Assembly: GCA_002342585.1 (NCBI GenBank)
Contig: DDQG01000008.1
Span: 1-64,000 of the forward strand
Length of the DNA: 64,000 nt
From: Prevotellaceae bacterium UBA2448
GTDB taxonomy: Bacteria; Bacteroidota; Bacteroidia; Bacteroidales; Bacteroidaceae
Direction of reading: 5' to 3'
Below are positions 52,277-60,328 of this stretch, one piece after another. The position numbers were made by a program, and so were the translations under genes. How positions within the stretch are numbered: position 1 is the first letter of the stretch; each line of letters begins with the position of its first letter. Under the pieces are notes generated by a model. The model did not search any database, was not told the origin of the DNA, and saw only the letters and a program-made list of their open reading frames with translations.

Positions 52277-53773
52277 ATGGCTTTTACAAGAATTACCGCT
52301 GCGGAGGCAGCAGCATTAGTTAAGAACGGAGACAACATCGGACTCTCAGGATTCACTCCAGCAGGTACTCCAAAGGCAGTGACAGCAGAAATTGCTAAGA
52401 TTGCACACGCAGAACACGAGGCAGGCAGACCATACCAGATCGGTATCTTCACAGGTGCATCAACTGGTCAGTCTTGCGACGGAGTACTCTCCGACGAACA
52501 CGCTATCCGTTACCGTGCTCCTTACACTACTAATCCAACATTCCGCAAGCACGTAAACAATGGTGAACTCGCATATCAGGACATCCACCTCGGTATGATG
52601 GCACAGGACCTTCGCTACGGATTCCTTGGCGATGTGGATTGGGCTATCATCGAAGTCTGCGCCATCGAAGACGACGGCAAGGTATATCTGACTGCAGCAG
52701 GTGGTATCTCTCCTACTATAGCCCGTCTGGCAAAGAAGGGTGTAATCATCGAACTCAACGCATTCCACTCACCTAAGTCAATAGGTATTCACGATGTGTA
52801 CGAGCCACTCGACCCGCCACAGCGCAAGCCTATCATGATTGAGAAGGTAACCGACCGCATCGGTACTACTTACCTGCAGATCGACCCTAAGAAAATCGTA
52901 GGTGTTGTAGAATGTGACATACCCGACGAGGCTCGTTCGTTCAAGGATGCCGACCCAATCACAGACAAGATCGGTGAAAACGTGGCACACTTCCTCATGG
53001 GCGAAAAGAAGCGCGGCATCATCCCTCCTGGCTTCCTCCCATTCCAGAGCGGTGTGGGCACTACAGCCAACGCCATCCTCTTCGCACTCGGCAGCAACCC
53101 AGAGATGCCGGCAATGGAAATCTACACCGAGGTGCTCCAGAACGCCATCGTTGACCTCATGTTCGAAGGCAAGGTACGCTGTGCATCAACATGTTCGCTT
53201 ACCGTTACCAACGACAAACTGCAGAGCATCTACGACAACATCGATTTCTTCAAGGACAAGCTCGTGCTTCGTCAGTCTGAAATATCAAACAACGCAGAGG
53301 TGATTCGCCGACTCGGACTTATCGCCATCAACACAGCCATCGAGGTTGACATCTACGGACATGCTAACTCAACACAGATTTGCGGCACGAAGATGATGAA
53401 CGGTATCGGCGGCAGTGGCGACTTCGAGCGCAACGCATTCCTCTCTATCTTCACCTGTCCGTCAGTGGCAAAGGGCGGTATGATTTCATCAATCGTACCA
53501 TTCTGCTCACACATCGACCACACAGAGCACGATGTGAACATCATCGTAACAGAACAGGGAGTTGCCGACCTCCGCGGCAAGGGACCAATGCAGCGTGCTG
53601 AAGCAATCATCGAGAACTGTGCTCACCCAGACTACAAGCAGTTGCTTTGGGACTACATCAAGATTTCACAGAAGGGCCACTCATGCCACAATCTGGCAGC
53701 TACACACTGCTTCCACGACACATTCCTCAAGGAAGGTGACATGCACAAAGTGGACCTCAGCAAATTCGCATAA
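52277..53773 (+). CDS. Acetyl-CoA hydrolase / CoA-transferase (Cat1-like)
   Basis: 498 residues with the two-domain Cat1/Ach1 layout. The catalytic Glu region is EIYTEVLQNAIVDLMFEGKV, followed by GIGGSGDFERNAFLSIFTCPS and HDVNIIVTEQGVADLRGKGP. It moves CoA between acetate, propionate, succinate or butyrate, or hydrolyses acetyl-CoA, and serves fermentation in Bacteroidales. It lies 36 bp after glsB and shares its stop base with the exonuclease start. Confidence 0.92.
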   Translation: MAFTRITAAEAAALVKNGDNIGLSGFTPAGTPKAVTAEIAKIAHAEHEAGRPYQIGIFTGASTGQSCDGVLSDEHAIRYRAPYTTNPTFRKHVNNGELAYQDIHLGMMAQDLRYGFLGDVDWAIIEVCAIEDDGKVYLTAAGGISPTIARLAKKGVIIELNAFHSPKSIGIHDVYEPLDPPQRKPIMIEKVTDRIGTTYLQIDPKKIVGVVECDIPDEARSFKDADPITDKIGENVAHFLMGEKKRGIIPPGFLPFQSGVGTTANAILFALGSNPEMPAMEIYTEVLQNAIVDLMFEGKVRCASTCSLTVTNDKLQSIYDNIDFFKDKLVLRQSEISNNAEVIRRLGLIAINTAIEVDIYGHANSTQICGTKMMNGIGGSGDFERNAFLSIFTCPSVAKGGMISSIVPFCSHIDHTEHDVNIIVTEQGVADLRGKGPMQRAEAIIENCAHPDYKQLLWDYIKISQKGHSCHNLAATHCFHDTFLKEGDMHKVDLSKFA

Positions 53774-54564
53774 TGAAACTCATTTCATGGAATGTAAACG
53801 GACTCCGCGCCGTGTGCGGTAAAGGCTTCAGCGATACCTTTGCCGCACTCGACGCGGATTTCTTCTGTCTGCAGGAAACAAAAATCCAGCAGGGACAGCT
53901 CGACCTGCAGTTCCCGGGCTACGAATCCTACTGGAACTATGCCGAGAAGAAAGGCTACAGCGGTACAGCCATCTACACCAAGCACCACCCGCTCAACGTC
54001 AACTACGGACTGCCACAGGACATCATCGATCAGATGCCCGACGACGGCTGGACCGACATGAACACCGAAGGCAGAGTAATCACACTGGAATATGCCGATT
54101 TCTTCGTTATTACGGTCTATACTCCAAACTCGCAGGACGGACTCCGCCGACTCTCCAACCGCATGACGTGGGACGATGCCTTCCGTCTCTACCTCACTCA
54201 GCTCGACAAGCAGAAACCCGTCTTCGTCTGTGGAGATATGAACGTAGCTCATCAGGAAATAGACCTGAAGAACCCCAAGACCAACCACATGAATGCCGGG
54301 TTCACCGATGAAGAGCGAGAGAAATTCACCGAACTCCTTTCTGCCGGTTTCATCGACACATTCCGTCATTTCCATCCACTCCAGACCGACATCTACTCCT
54401 GGTGGTCCTACCGCTTCCATGCCCGCGAAAAGAACACCGGCTGGCGTATCGACTACTGGCTCTGCTCCGAGCGCATCAAAGACAACCTCGTAGCAGCCCG
54501 CATCCACACCGACATCTTCGGCAGCGACCACTGCCCTGTAGAACTGGAAGTAAACCTCAAATAA
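53773..54564 (+). CDS. xth: Exodeoxyribonuclease III / AP endonuclease
   Basis: Repairs abasic sites and 3' blocked ends. 263 residues of the EEP fold: KLISWNVNGLRAVCGKGF, LQETKIQQGQ (catalytic Glu), VYTPNSQDGLRRL, VCGDMNVAHQEIDL (Asp/Asn), RIDYWLCS, and GSDHCPVELEV (Asp-His). The ATG overlaps the stop of the CoA-transferase gene (TAATG). Confidence 0.94.
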   Translation: MKLISWNVNGLRAVCGKGFSDTFAALDADFFCLQETKIQQGQLDLQFPGYESYWNYAEKKGYSGTAIYTKHHPLNVNYGLPQDIIDQMPDDGWTDMNTEGRVITLEYADFFVITVYTPNSQDGLRRLSNRMTWDDAFRLYLTQLDKQKPVFVCGDMNVAHQEIDLKNPKTNHMNAGFTDEEREKFTELLSAGFIDTFRHFHPLQTDIYSWWSYRFHAREKNTGWRIDYWLCSERIKDNLVAARIHTDIFGSDHCPVELEVNLK

Positions 54565-54606
54565 ACAAAGGAAGTTGACAACCGAATGTCAACTTCCTTT
54601 GTCTTT
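54565..54606 (+). terminator. Terminator of xth operon
   Basis: Perfect 16-bp arms (54565-54580 and 54587-54602) with a 6-base loop, followed by TTTC. Confidence 0.85.
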
Positions 54607-54629
54607 CGTCCTTCGTTTCTCGTCTTACG
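54602..54629. repeat. 7-bp-period run after xth terminator
   Basis: TCTTTCG, TCCTTCG, TTTCTCG, TCTTACG. Confidence 0.65.
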
Positions 54630-54666
54630 TTTTTTTTCGTGTGCACAGGAATTTTTTTTCGTGTGC
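54630..54666 (+). repeat. Two T8CGTGTGC direct repeats
   Basis: Exact 15-bp copies at 54630-54644 and 54652-54666, 22 bp apart. Confidence 0.75.
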
Positions 54667-54780
54667 GTACGAGCCAAAATCTCTCTCGATTTTGACAATG
54701 CAAAGATACAACATGAATGGAGCGGTTGCGATAGATTCTCGAATTCATTTTGAATTTATTTGAAATGTAAAAAAATTGCC

Positions 54781-54984
54781 GTTTAGGCGCGTCGGCGCGT
54801 CATTTCGAAAATCAACTACGGCAACTAGAATAAATCAGCATCACTTACCCGCATCAATCAGCTACGACTACCCGCATCAAAAATCCTTATATTGAATTAT
54901 TATATATATAATAATTTTAATAACTATTTTTTAGCACTCCTACGGCAATATGAAAAACCAAATGACGCGCCGACGCGCCTAAAC
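54781..54984. mobile_element. MITE-like segment with perfect 25-bp inverted repeats
   Basis: The ends 54781-54805 and 54960-54984 are exact inverses. They begin GTTTAGGCGCGTC and contain GGCGCGTC twice in tandem. The 154-bp interior is A/T-rich, with TACCCGCATCAA repeated (54847 and 54871 areas) and no ORF. Outside the arms, AAAAAATTGC (left) and GCAGTTTTTT (right) extend the symmetry imperfectly. Whether it is mobile is not known from one copy. Confidence 0.5.
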
Positions 54985-55034
54985 GCCTAGCAGTTTTTTA
55001 GGAGATAAAGAGTGTTGGATTCGCAAATATATCT

Positions 55035-55042
55035 TATCTTTG
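55035..55042 (+). promoter_or_regulatory. -7 box upstream of S41 peptidase gene
   Basis: TATCTTTG with TTGG 16 bp upstream (55015-55018); 81 bp before the start. Confidence 0.55.
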
Positions 55043-55123
55043 CATGGTGAAAAAGAGTGAAAAGCACATATCACCAGTGTTTTTAGGCATATATTAAAGG
55101 TAAAGATAAATAAGAAAAGAGCA

Positions 55124-57049
55124 ATGAAAAAGAAAAACATCATCACTGCACTGCTATTCATGGCAGCCGTGGTCACTTTAAAAGTGAATGCTCAGTCGCA
55201 GATTCCCAATGGAGTTTACAAACTCTCCGAAATAATTCATCAAGACGGGAAACATCTGGAGGCACAGTTCAAGCAGTATAAGTTCTGTTTGGATAAGTAT
55301 TCGCTTACAGTCGGCTACAACTCTGTGATATTCCCCAGCGAACCTGTGGATTTCGGACTTTCCAATCCTGACGGAAAGCCGTTGCAGTTTACCGGCGAGC
55401 TGTCAAAGACCGAGAACAAGGGCATCCAGCTGTTCAGCACTTCCGACAGCACATTTACGCTGCGCTGGTTCAACGACCGCAGTGCCTTCAACGAACATCT
55501 GTTCCCATACGGCACGAATATCGACGAGATTTACGAGCAAGTGAACGACTCCGACGACGTAATGCTGCGCTCATATAATCTGCTGCAGATGAAGCTTGGC
55601 GTCAAGAAGCACCGCCTGCATGGCGTGTGGAAACTGCGTGGCAAACAGCAGACAAACACAGCCACCTCGCAGTATTGGACAGAAAGGGCAGATCAGGAAG
55701 AATATCAGATTTTCGGTAGCCGCGAGATGGTCACCGTCTATGACAACCCCTCTTTCCCAAGGTCTAATCTGCAATGCTGCTTCTCACCTTGCACCTATCT
55801 GAGCGAATATGCCTATGATATTGACAACCACACTTTCGTCGTGCACTGGTTTGACAGCGAGACTATCTCCATAACCACTAACGACAGCGAGGGCCGTCCG
55901 TCTGTCACTATATGGGATCGCTGCGGCATGCCTCAGAATATTCAGGAAGTATTTGGTACAAGTGTGCCACAGATGACGAAGGACATTTCGCATTTCATGG
56001 TTGACGGCTTCGAGAAGACTTACGGCAATCAGCCCGATTCTATCCGCAAGGCTTTCGAGACCTTCGACTTCGCTGTCGATGCTAATGAGAAGAACAACGC
56101 CATCTTCCCCGTCCTCATGCGGAATGGCTTTGAGGAGGAATACAAGGCCATGAAAGACTCGCTGCTGTCACAGCTGATGCGCGGTGAGATGACAAGCGAC
56201 GAAGCCGTGAGCCGCTATGTGTTCTGGTTCTATAAAAACTTTGACCGACACACTCAATGCTCGTCACCAACGTTCTGGAACATGACGAAAGATGTTATCG
56301 TTGACTACAAAAAACTCATCCCCAAATACGCCCCCGAACCTGTCGGCTGCAAGGTGGATGACGAGACTTATCTGCTGCGTCTGCCGTCGTGCATGGGTGA
56401 CGTGCCAACCTACGAATGGATGGAGAAGAAAGAGGAGGAGTTCAAGCAGTCAGGCTGCAAATACCTTATCCTCGACCTTCGCGGTAACGGAGGCGGCAGC
56501 GACCATATCAGTATGCTGTTTACTTGGCTGATGTGCGAAGGCAAAATGGAGAAGGATGCAAAGTTTTATTATATGGTAAGCACTGAGAACAACCGCATAC
56601 TGAAGAAGTACAGGCATGATGACGTGATGAAGGAGGCTCTGGTAACCGAAGAAGGCAGTCTCATCAACTGGTGGACCATGCCCAAGGGAAGCAATGAGAG
56701 GACTTCGCTTGTGAAGAAAGGTGCCATCATCGTTGACAACAAAACCGCCAGCGCTGCCGAATCGCCTGTGAGGTGGATTCGCGAATATCCCAAGAGCCAT
56801 GTCAAGGTCTATGGTCGTGAGCGTACCAATGGTTGTGACCAGACCGGCAATATCAACAGAATCCGTCTACCCCACAGCGATATCACATTGGTATGCCCGA
56901 TGACCGTTGATGACATCTTCATGCAGTTGTGCAAGGAGAAGAATCCAGGCCACAAACCTGATGTCATCATCCCACTGCCTTATCCTGAAGAGTTGACGGA
57001 CAATATCGACGAGTGGGTGCTGTGGGTGGCAAAGAAAATGAAGAAATAG
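55124..57049 (+). CDS. Exported S41-family (C-terminal-processing-protease-like) peptidase
   Basis: 641 residues with a signal peptide (about 1-24). An ~270-residue N-terminal region with beta-rich repeats (FCLDKYSLTVGYNSVIFPS, TFTLRWFNDRSAF, FVVHWFDSETISIT) has a lipocalin- or carbohydrate-like look but no known family I can name. The S41 core follows: KYLILDLRGNGGGSDHISML and the nucleophile Ser in DNKTASAAESPVRW. A Lys should lie nearby but I cannot place it with certainty. Probably a periplasmic protease. The N-terminal half is unusual for S41 enzymes. Confidence 0.82.
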   Translation: MKKKNIITALLFMAAVVTLKVNAQSQIPNGVYKLSEIIHQDGKHLEAQFKQYKFCLDKYSLTVGYNSVIFPSEPVDFGLSNPDGKPLQFTGELSKTENKGIQLFSTSDSTFTLRWFNDRSAFNEHLFPYGTNIDEIYEQVNDSDDVMLRSYNLLQMKLGVKKHRLHGVWKLRGKQQTNTATSQYWTERADQEEYQIFGSREMVTVYDNPSFPRSNLQCCFSPCTYLSEYAYDIDNHTFVVHWFDSETISITTNDSEGRPSVTIWDRCGMPQNIQEVFGTSVPQMTKDISHFMVDGFEKTYGNQPDSIRKAFETFDFAVDANEKNNAIFPVLMRNGFEEEYKAMKDSLLSQLMRGEMTSDEAVSRYVFWFYKNFDRHTQCSSPTFWNMTKDVIVDYKKLIPKYAPEPVGCKVDDETYLLRLPSCMGDVPTYEWMEKKEEEFKQSGCKYLILDLRGNGGGSDHISMLFTWLMCEGKMEKDAKFYYMVSTENNRILKKYRHDDVMKEALVTEEGSLINWWTMPKGSNERTSLVKKGAIIVDNKTASAAESPVRWIREYPKSHVKVYGRERTNGCDQTGNINRIRLPHSDITLVCPMTVDDIFMQLCKEKNPGHKPDVIIPLPYPEELTDNIDEWVLWVAKKMKK

Positions 57050-57064
57050 CTCATTTTTTAGTAT

Positions 57065-57838
57065 TCAATAAGCGACGGTGCAGTGGAAGCCGAGGGCTTC
57101 GACGCGGTCACGTATGGAGTCGAGCTGGGTAGGAGTAGCTTTGCGGAGTCCCTTGACAGGTACTTCGCGGTCTATGGTGTATATCTCCACTTCGCGAGGC
57201 TGGATGAGTTGCAGGGCACTGAGCCAAGGACTCACGAATTCGTCGGAGATGTTGCTCACATCCTTGCCTTCATGTTCGCCCTGCATGAACATGGTCTGAA
57301 CAATACAGTCGCTACCGAAGGCAATAAGGCGCTCGATGACGGCCTGAACGTCGTAGCCCTTGTGTGGACGGTCAACCGCGTCGATGTAGTCAGGATTGAT
57401 GGTGTCGAGCTTACATATATTATTATCTACGCGACGGAGGGCATCGAACACCTGAGGACGAAGAATCTGCGTGGCATTGGTCAGGACACTGATCTTGGCA
57501 CTGGGGAAATAATGATTACGCAGGAGGATGGTATCGTCGATGATTTCTGAAAACTGCGGGTGCAGAGTGGGTTCTCCGTTGCCTGCAAAGGTGAGCACGT
57601 CGGGTGTGGTGCCCTCCTGCTGCATCTTCAGCAGCTGCTGTTCCAACGCCTGAGCTACTGCCTCGCGGGTAGGAATCTTCTGCTGCGGACGATGGTCGCC
57701 ATTCAGTCCGCATTCACAATAGATGCAGTCAAACGAACAGAGTTTCCCGTCGGAAGGGAGAAGGTTGATGCCAAGCGATATGCCGAGACGGCGACTATGA
57801 ACTGGACCGAAGATAGGAGAAGGAAATGTTATTGACAT
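57065..57838 (-). CDS. Radical SAM protein (COG0731-type)
   Basis: 257 residues. The radical-SAM cluster motif is C34-x3-C38-x2-C41 (CSFDCIYC), followed by TFAGNGEPTLHPQFSEII and VLTNATQILRPQVFDAL. The family is related to Fe-S oxidoreductases; its substrate is unknown. The N-terminal FGPVHSRRLGISLGINLLP is characteristic of this subgroup. It lies in the same direction as prmC, 64 bp downstream of it, with a 7-bp-period array between. Confidence 0.86.
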   Translation of the reverse strand: MSITFPSPIFGPVHSRRLGISLGINLLPSDGKLCSFDCIYCECGLNGDHRPQQKIPTREAVAQALEQQLLKMQQEGTTPDVLTFAGNGEPTLHPQFSEIIDDTILLRNHYFPSAKISVLTNATQILRPQVFDALRRVDNNICKLDTINPDYIDAVDRPHKGYDVQAVIERLIAFGSDCIVQTMFMQGEHEGKDVSNISDEFVSPWLSALQLIQPREVEIYTIDREVPVKGLRKATPTQLDSIRDRVEALGFHCTVAY

Positions 57839-57839
57839 G

Positions 57840-57882
57840 GGGAGTGAGGAGTTGGGAGTTAAGAAGTTAAGGAGTTAAGACG
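57840..57882. repeat. 7-bp-period repeats between prmC and radical SAM gene
   Basis: GGAGTGA, GGAGTTG, GGAGTTA, then an 8-bp step AGAAGTTA and AGGAGTTA; period slightly irregular. Confidence 0.6.
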
Positions 57883-57902
57883 ATACTGGTTTTTCGTTTT
57901 CG

Positions 57903-58745
57903 TTATCGTTTTCGCGCTCGAAGCATTCGATCGTTATTGAATTGGTCTTGTCTGACGGTAATGTGCTGGAAGCCCATAGACTGGAGCATGGTTGTCAGCT
58001 CTTGAGCATAGAGGCGGTTTATCTCAAAGAAGAGGGTTCCGTCAGGGGTGAGCATCGTAAGAGCCTTTTCGGCTATGGCACGATAGAAGAGCAGAGGGTC
58101 GTCATCGGGCACGAATAGTGCGACGTGAGGTTCGTGGTCCAATACGTTTTTCTCCATTTCATCGGCTTCTTTATTGCATATATAAGGAGGATTTGATACT
58201 ATAACATCAAACCAGTTATTTGCTAAATAGGGATTTGGATTGAGGATGTCTGCCTGGATAAAGTCTATATCTGCATCGTGCATTTTAGCATTCTCGCGAG
58301 CTACGGTAAGGGCTTCATCGCTGATGTCTATTGCCGTCAGTCGGGTCTGAGGCAGCGCTTTGGCAAGGGCTATGGCAATGCAGCCGGAACCGGTGCCTAT
58401 GTCGAGAATGGAATGGGGAGCTGGAGATTCGTCAACAACCCAGCGGACCAGTTCTTCTGTTTCAGGACGGGGAATGAGAACGGAGGGGGTGACTTTGAGT
58501 TTCAGACCGCAGAAGTATGCATAGCCCAGCACCTGCTGTATGGGTGTGCCCGAGGCTATGGTCTGTGCCATTGAGAGCAGGGAATCTGCATCGGTTCCAT
58601 CGCAGTCGGATGTGAGAATCTGCGCCTTCGAGAGCTGAGTCGTTTCCTCTATCAGCATAAATGCCAATGCTGATGCTTCGCCCTCTGAGATGCCGCCTTG
58701 GAGGAGTGTTTGTTTGACGTTGTGGTATAAATCAAAGCCAGACAT
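57903..58745 (-). CDS. prmC: Peptide chain release factor glutamine N5-methyltransferase
   Basis: Methylates the GGQ glutamine of release factors RF1 and RF2. 280 residues. SAM motif LDIGTGSGCIAIALAKALP and the catalytic VSNPPYICNKEADEM are intact. The N-terminal helical domain (SEGEASALAFMLIEETTQLSKAQIL) and IQQVLGYAYFCGLKLKVTPSVLIPRPETEELV are typical. Its start overlaps the lipoprotein gene by 14 bp. Confidence 0.94.
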   Translation of the reverse strand: MSGFDLYHNVKQTLLQGGISEGEASALAFMLIEETTQLSKAQILTSDCDGTDADSLLSMAQTIASGTPIQQVLGYAYFCGLKLKVTPSVLIPRPETEELVRWVVDESPAPHSILDIGTGSGCIAIALAKALPQTRLTAIDISDEALTVARENAKMHDADIDFIQADILNPNPYLANNWFDVIVSNPPYICNKEADEMEKNVLDHEPHVALFVPDDDPLLFYRAIAEKALTMLTPDGTLFFEINRLYAQELTTMLQSMGFQHITVRQDQFNNDRMLRARKR

Positions 58746-59298
58746 GAACCACTTGTGGATTTATCTCAGCCCTGTAGCGATACAGACCTCGAGGTGCGCT
58801 GTGAATAGTGTTCTTCTCAGTATTAATGATGAAACCGTAGTTGTTGAGGTCGTACACTATATTACAATGCGAACAAGAACACGTTCCGTCTGTATTGACA
58901 GTAAGACGATATTCCACACTGCGGCAATTCGGACATGCAAGGTCGTAAGCAAGTGGTTCGCCACCGTAATTCGTGCCTGTAATTATACCACCACAACCGA
59001 AACGGAAGGACTTAAAATCAATCGCAGCAGGTACATAATCCTGTGTACTCACTCCGTTGGAGATGCGGATTTTAGTATTATAGTCGCCCGCAGTAGTTAC
59101 AGAGCGGATAGTCACGAACGAACCTTGATTCAGAGCCGCGGTAAGCTCTGCATAACTAAGAGGCGCCAAACTGATGAAGGGTGGCGGACATCCTGGAAAA
59201 GGTTCGTAGGTGGCATTTATTTCGTTCTTTTTGCACGATGAAATGGCAAATAATACTACGAGACTAAAAAGAAAGTTCCGGCTTATATATGATTTCAT
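58732..59298 (-). CDS. Small lipoprotein with two CxxC motifs
   Basis: 188 residues from the ATG at 59298, which gives a signal peptide ending in a lipobox (AISSC); longer in-frame starts lie inside the aldo/keto reductase gene. The C-terminal region has CPNCRSVEYRLTVNTDGTC and CSHCNIVYDL, a pair of CxxC motifs spaced like a zinc ribbon or Rieske-like site. It is extracytoplasmic. I do not recognise a specific family. It overlaps both neighbours slightly. Confidence 0.68.
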   Translation of the reverse strand: MKSYISRNFLFSLVVLFAISSCKKNEINATYEPFPGCPPPFISLAPLSYAELTAALNQGSFVTIRSVTTAGDYNTKIRISNGVSTQDYVPAAIDFKSFRFGCGGIITGTNYGGEPLAYDLACPNCRSVEYRLTVNTDGTCSCSHCNIVYDLNNYGFIINTEKNTIHSAPRGLYRYRAEINPQVVHVWL

Positions 59299-60268
59299 TG
59301 ATTTTCTGTTTTTCTTCGTCAGTGAACTGCAGGTTGTCGAGTGCCTGCAGGTTGTTATCCATTTGAGCAACACTGCTAGTGCCAATGATGCATGAAGTAA
59401 CTCGTTCATCGGACAGAACCCATGCCAATGCCATCTGTGCCATCGACTGCCCACGCTCTTTGGCAATCTGCCCCAATGCCTTCGCAGCTTCGATTCGTTC
59501 AGGAGTAACATCTGTGGTATGCAGGAATGCTGATGCTTTGGCTATACGCGAGTCGGCAGGAATGCCATTGTCGTATTTCCCTGTCAGCAAACCCTGTGCA
59601 AGCGGCGAGAAGCAGATAATGCCCGAACCATTGTTGGCAGCAATCTGGAAATTGCTCTTTGTCGGGTCTTCATTCGTAGGCAAACCACCCAACTGCGCTT
59701 TGCGGTCGAACATAGAACAGCGATACTGCGAGAGCAGACAAGGAACATGAGCCTCACGCAGGATATCGTATGCCAACTGCTGTTTGTCAGCAGGGTATTT
59801 TGATATGCCCACATAGAGAGCCTTTCCCTGACGGACAATATCAATGAGAGCCTGCATCGTTTCCTCAACAGGAGTCACACCGTCGTATCGGTGACTATAG
59901 AAAATGTCGAAATACTCAAGACGGCAACGTTTCAGACTCTGGTCGATGCTTGCCATCAGGTTTTTGCGCGAAGAACCTGTGCCATACACCCCGGGCCACA
60001 TATCATGTCCCGCCTTGTTGGCGATGAACATCTCGTCGCGATGGGCAGCCAAATTATTATGCAGGATACGACCAAAGTTTGTCTCTGCCGAACCTGGTTC
60101 CGGACCATAGTTATTGGCAAGGTCGAAGTGGCATATGCCTTTATCGAAAGCATGCAGAATCATCTGTGAGGCTGTGTCGAAGTTATCCACAGACCCGAAG
60201 TTGTGCCACAGTCCGAGGGAAAGAAGCGGGAGTTGAACTCCACTATGTCCGCAATATTTATATAGCAT
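59264..60268 (-). CDS. Aldo/keto reductase (YghZ-type)
   Basis: 334 residues of the TIM-barrel AKR fold. Catalytic residues fall in HFDLANNYGPEPGSAE (Asp, Tyr), FIANKAGHDMWPGVYG (Lys) and DIFYSHRYDGVTP (His). The N-terminal MLYKYCGHSGVQLPLLSLGLWHNFG and the KSNFQIAANNGSGIICFSPLAQGLLTGKY segment match the YghZ/glyceraldehyde-3-phosphate reductase group. It reduces aldehydes with NADPH. It lies downstream of argH and overlaps the lipoprotein start. Confidence 0.92.
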   Translation of the reverse strand: MLYKYCGHSGVQLPLLSLGLWHNFGSVDNFDTASQMILHAFDKGICHFDLANNYGPEPGSAETNFGRILHNNLAAHRDEMFIANKAGHDMWPGVYGTGSSRKNLMASIDQSLKRCRLEYFDIFYSHRYDGVTPVEETMQALIDIVRQGKALYVGISKYPADKQQLAYDILREAHVPCLLSQYRCSMFDRKAQLGGLPTNEDPTKSNFQIAANNGSGIICFSPLAQGLLTGKYDNGIPADSRIAKASAFLHTTDVTPERIEAAKALGQIAKERGQSMAQMALAWVLSDERVTSCIIGTSSVAQMDNNLQALDNLQFTDEEKQKINEIIYKPELSF

Positions 60269-60273
60269 GGTAA

Positions 60274-60328
60274 AAGTTAGGAGTTAGGAGTTGCGCTGCC
60301 AATTATGAATTATGCATTATGCATTAAT
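60274..60328. repeat. Composite intergenic repeat, copy 3
   Basis: Plus strand: AGTTAGG heptads, then TTGCGCTGCC, then AATTATGAATTATGCATTATGCATTA. Same design as 12981-13050. Confidence 0.65.

Larger units (their letters stand above)
54565..55123. other. Gene-free region of 559 bp: terminator, repeats, inverted-repeat element, promoter
   Basis: In order: terminator (54565-54606), 7-bp-period run (54602-54629), two T8CGTGTGC direct repeats (54630-54644, 54652-54666), an A/T-rich segment between perfect 25-bp inverted repeats (54781-54984), and a TATCTTTG promoter box (55035-55042). No coding potential seen. Confidence 0.7.
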
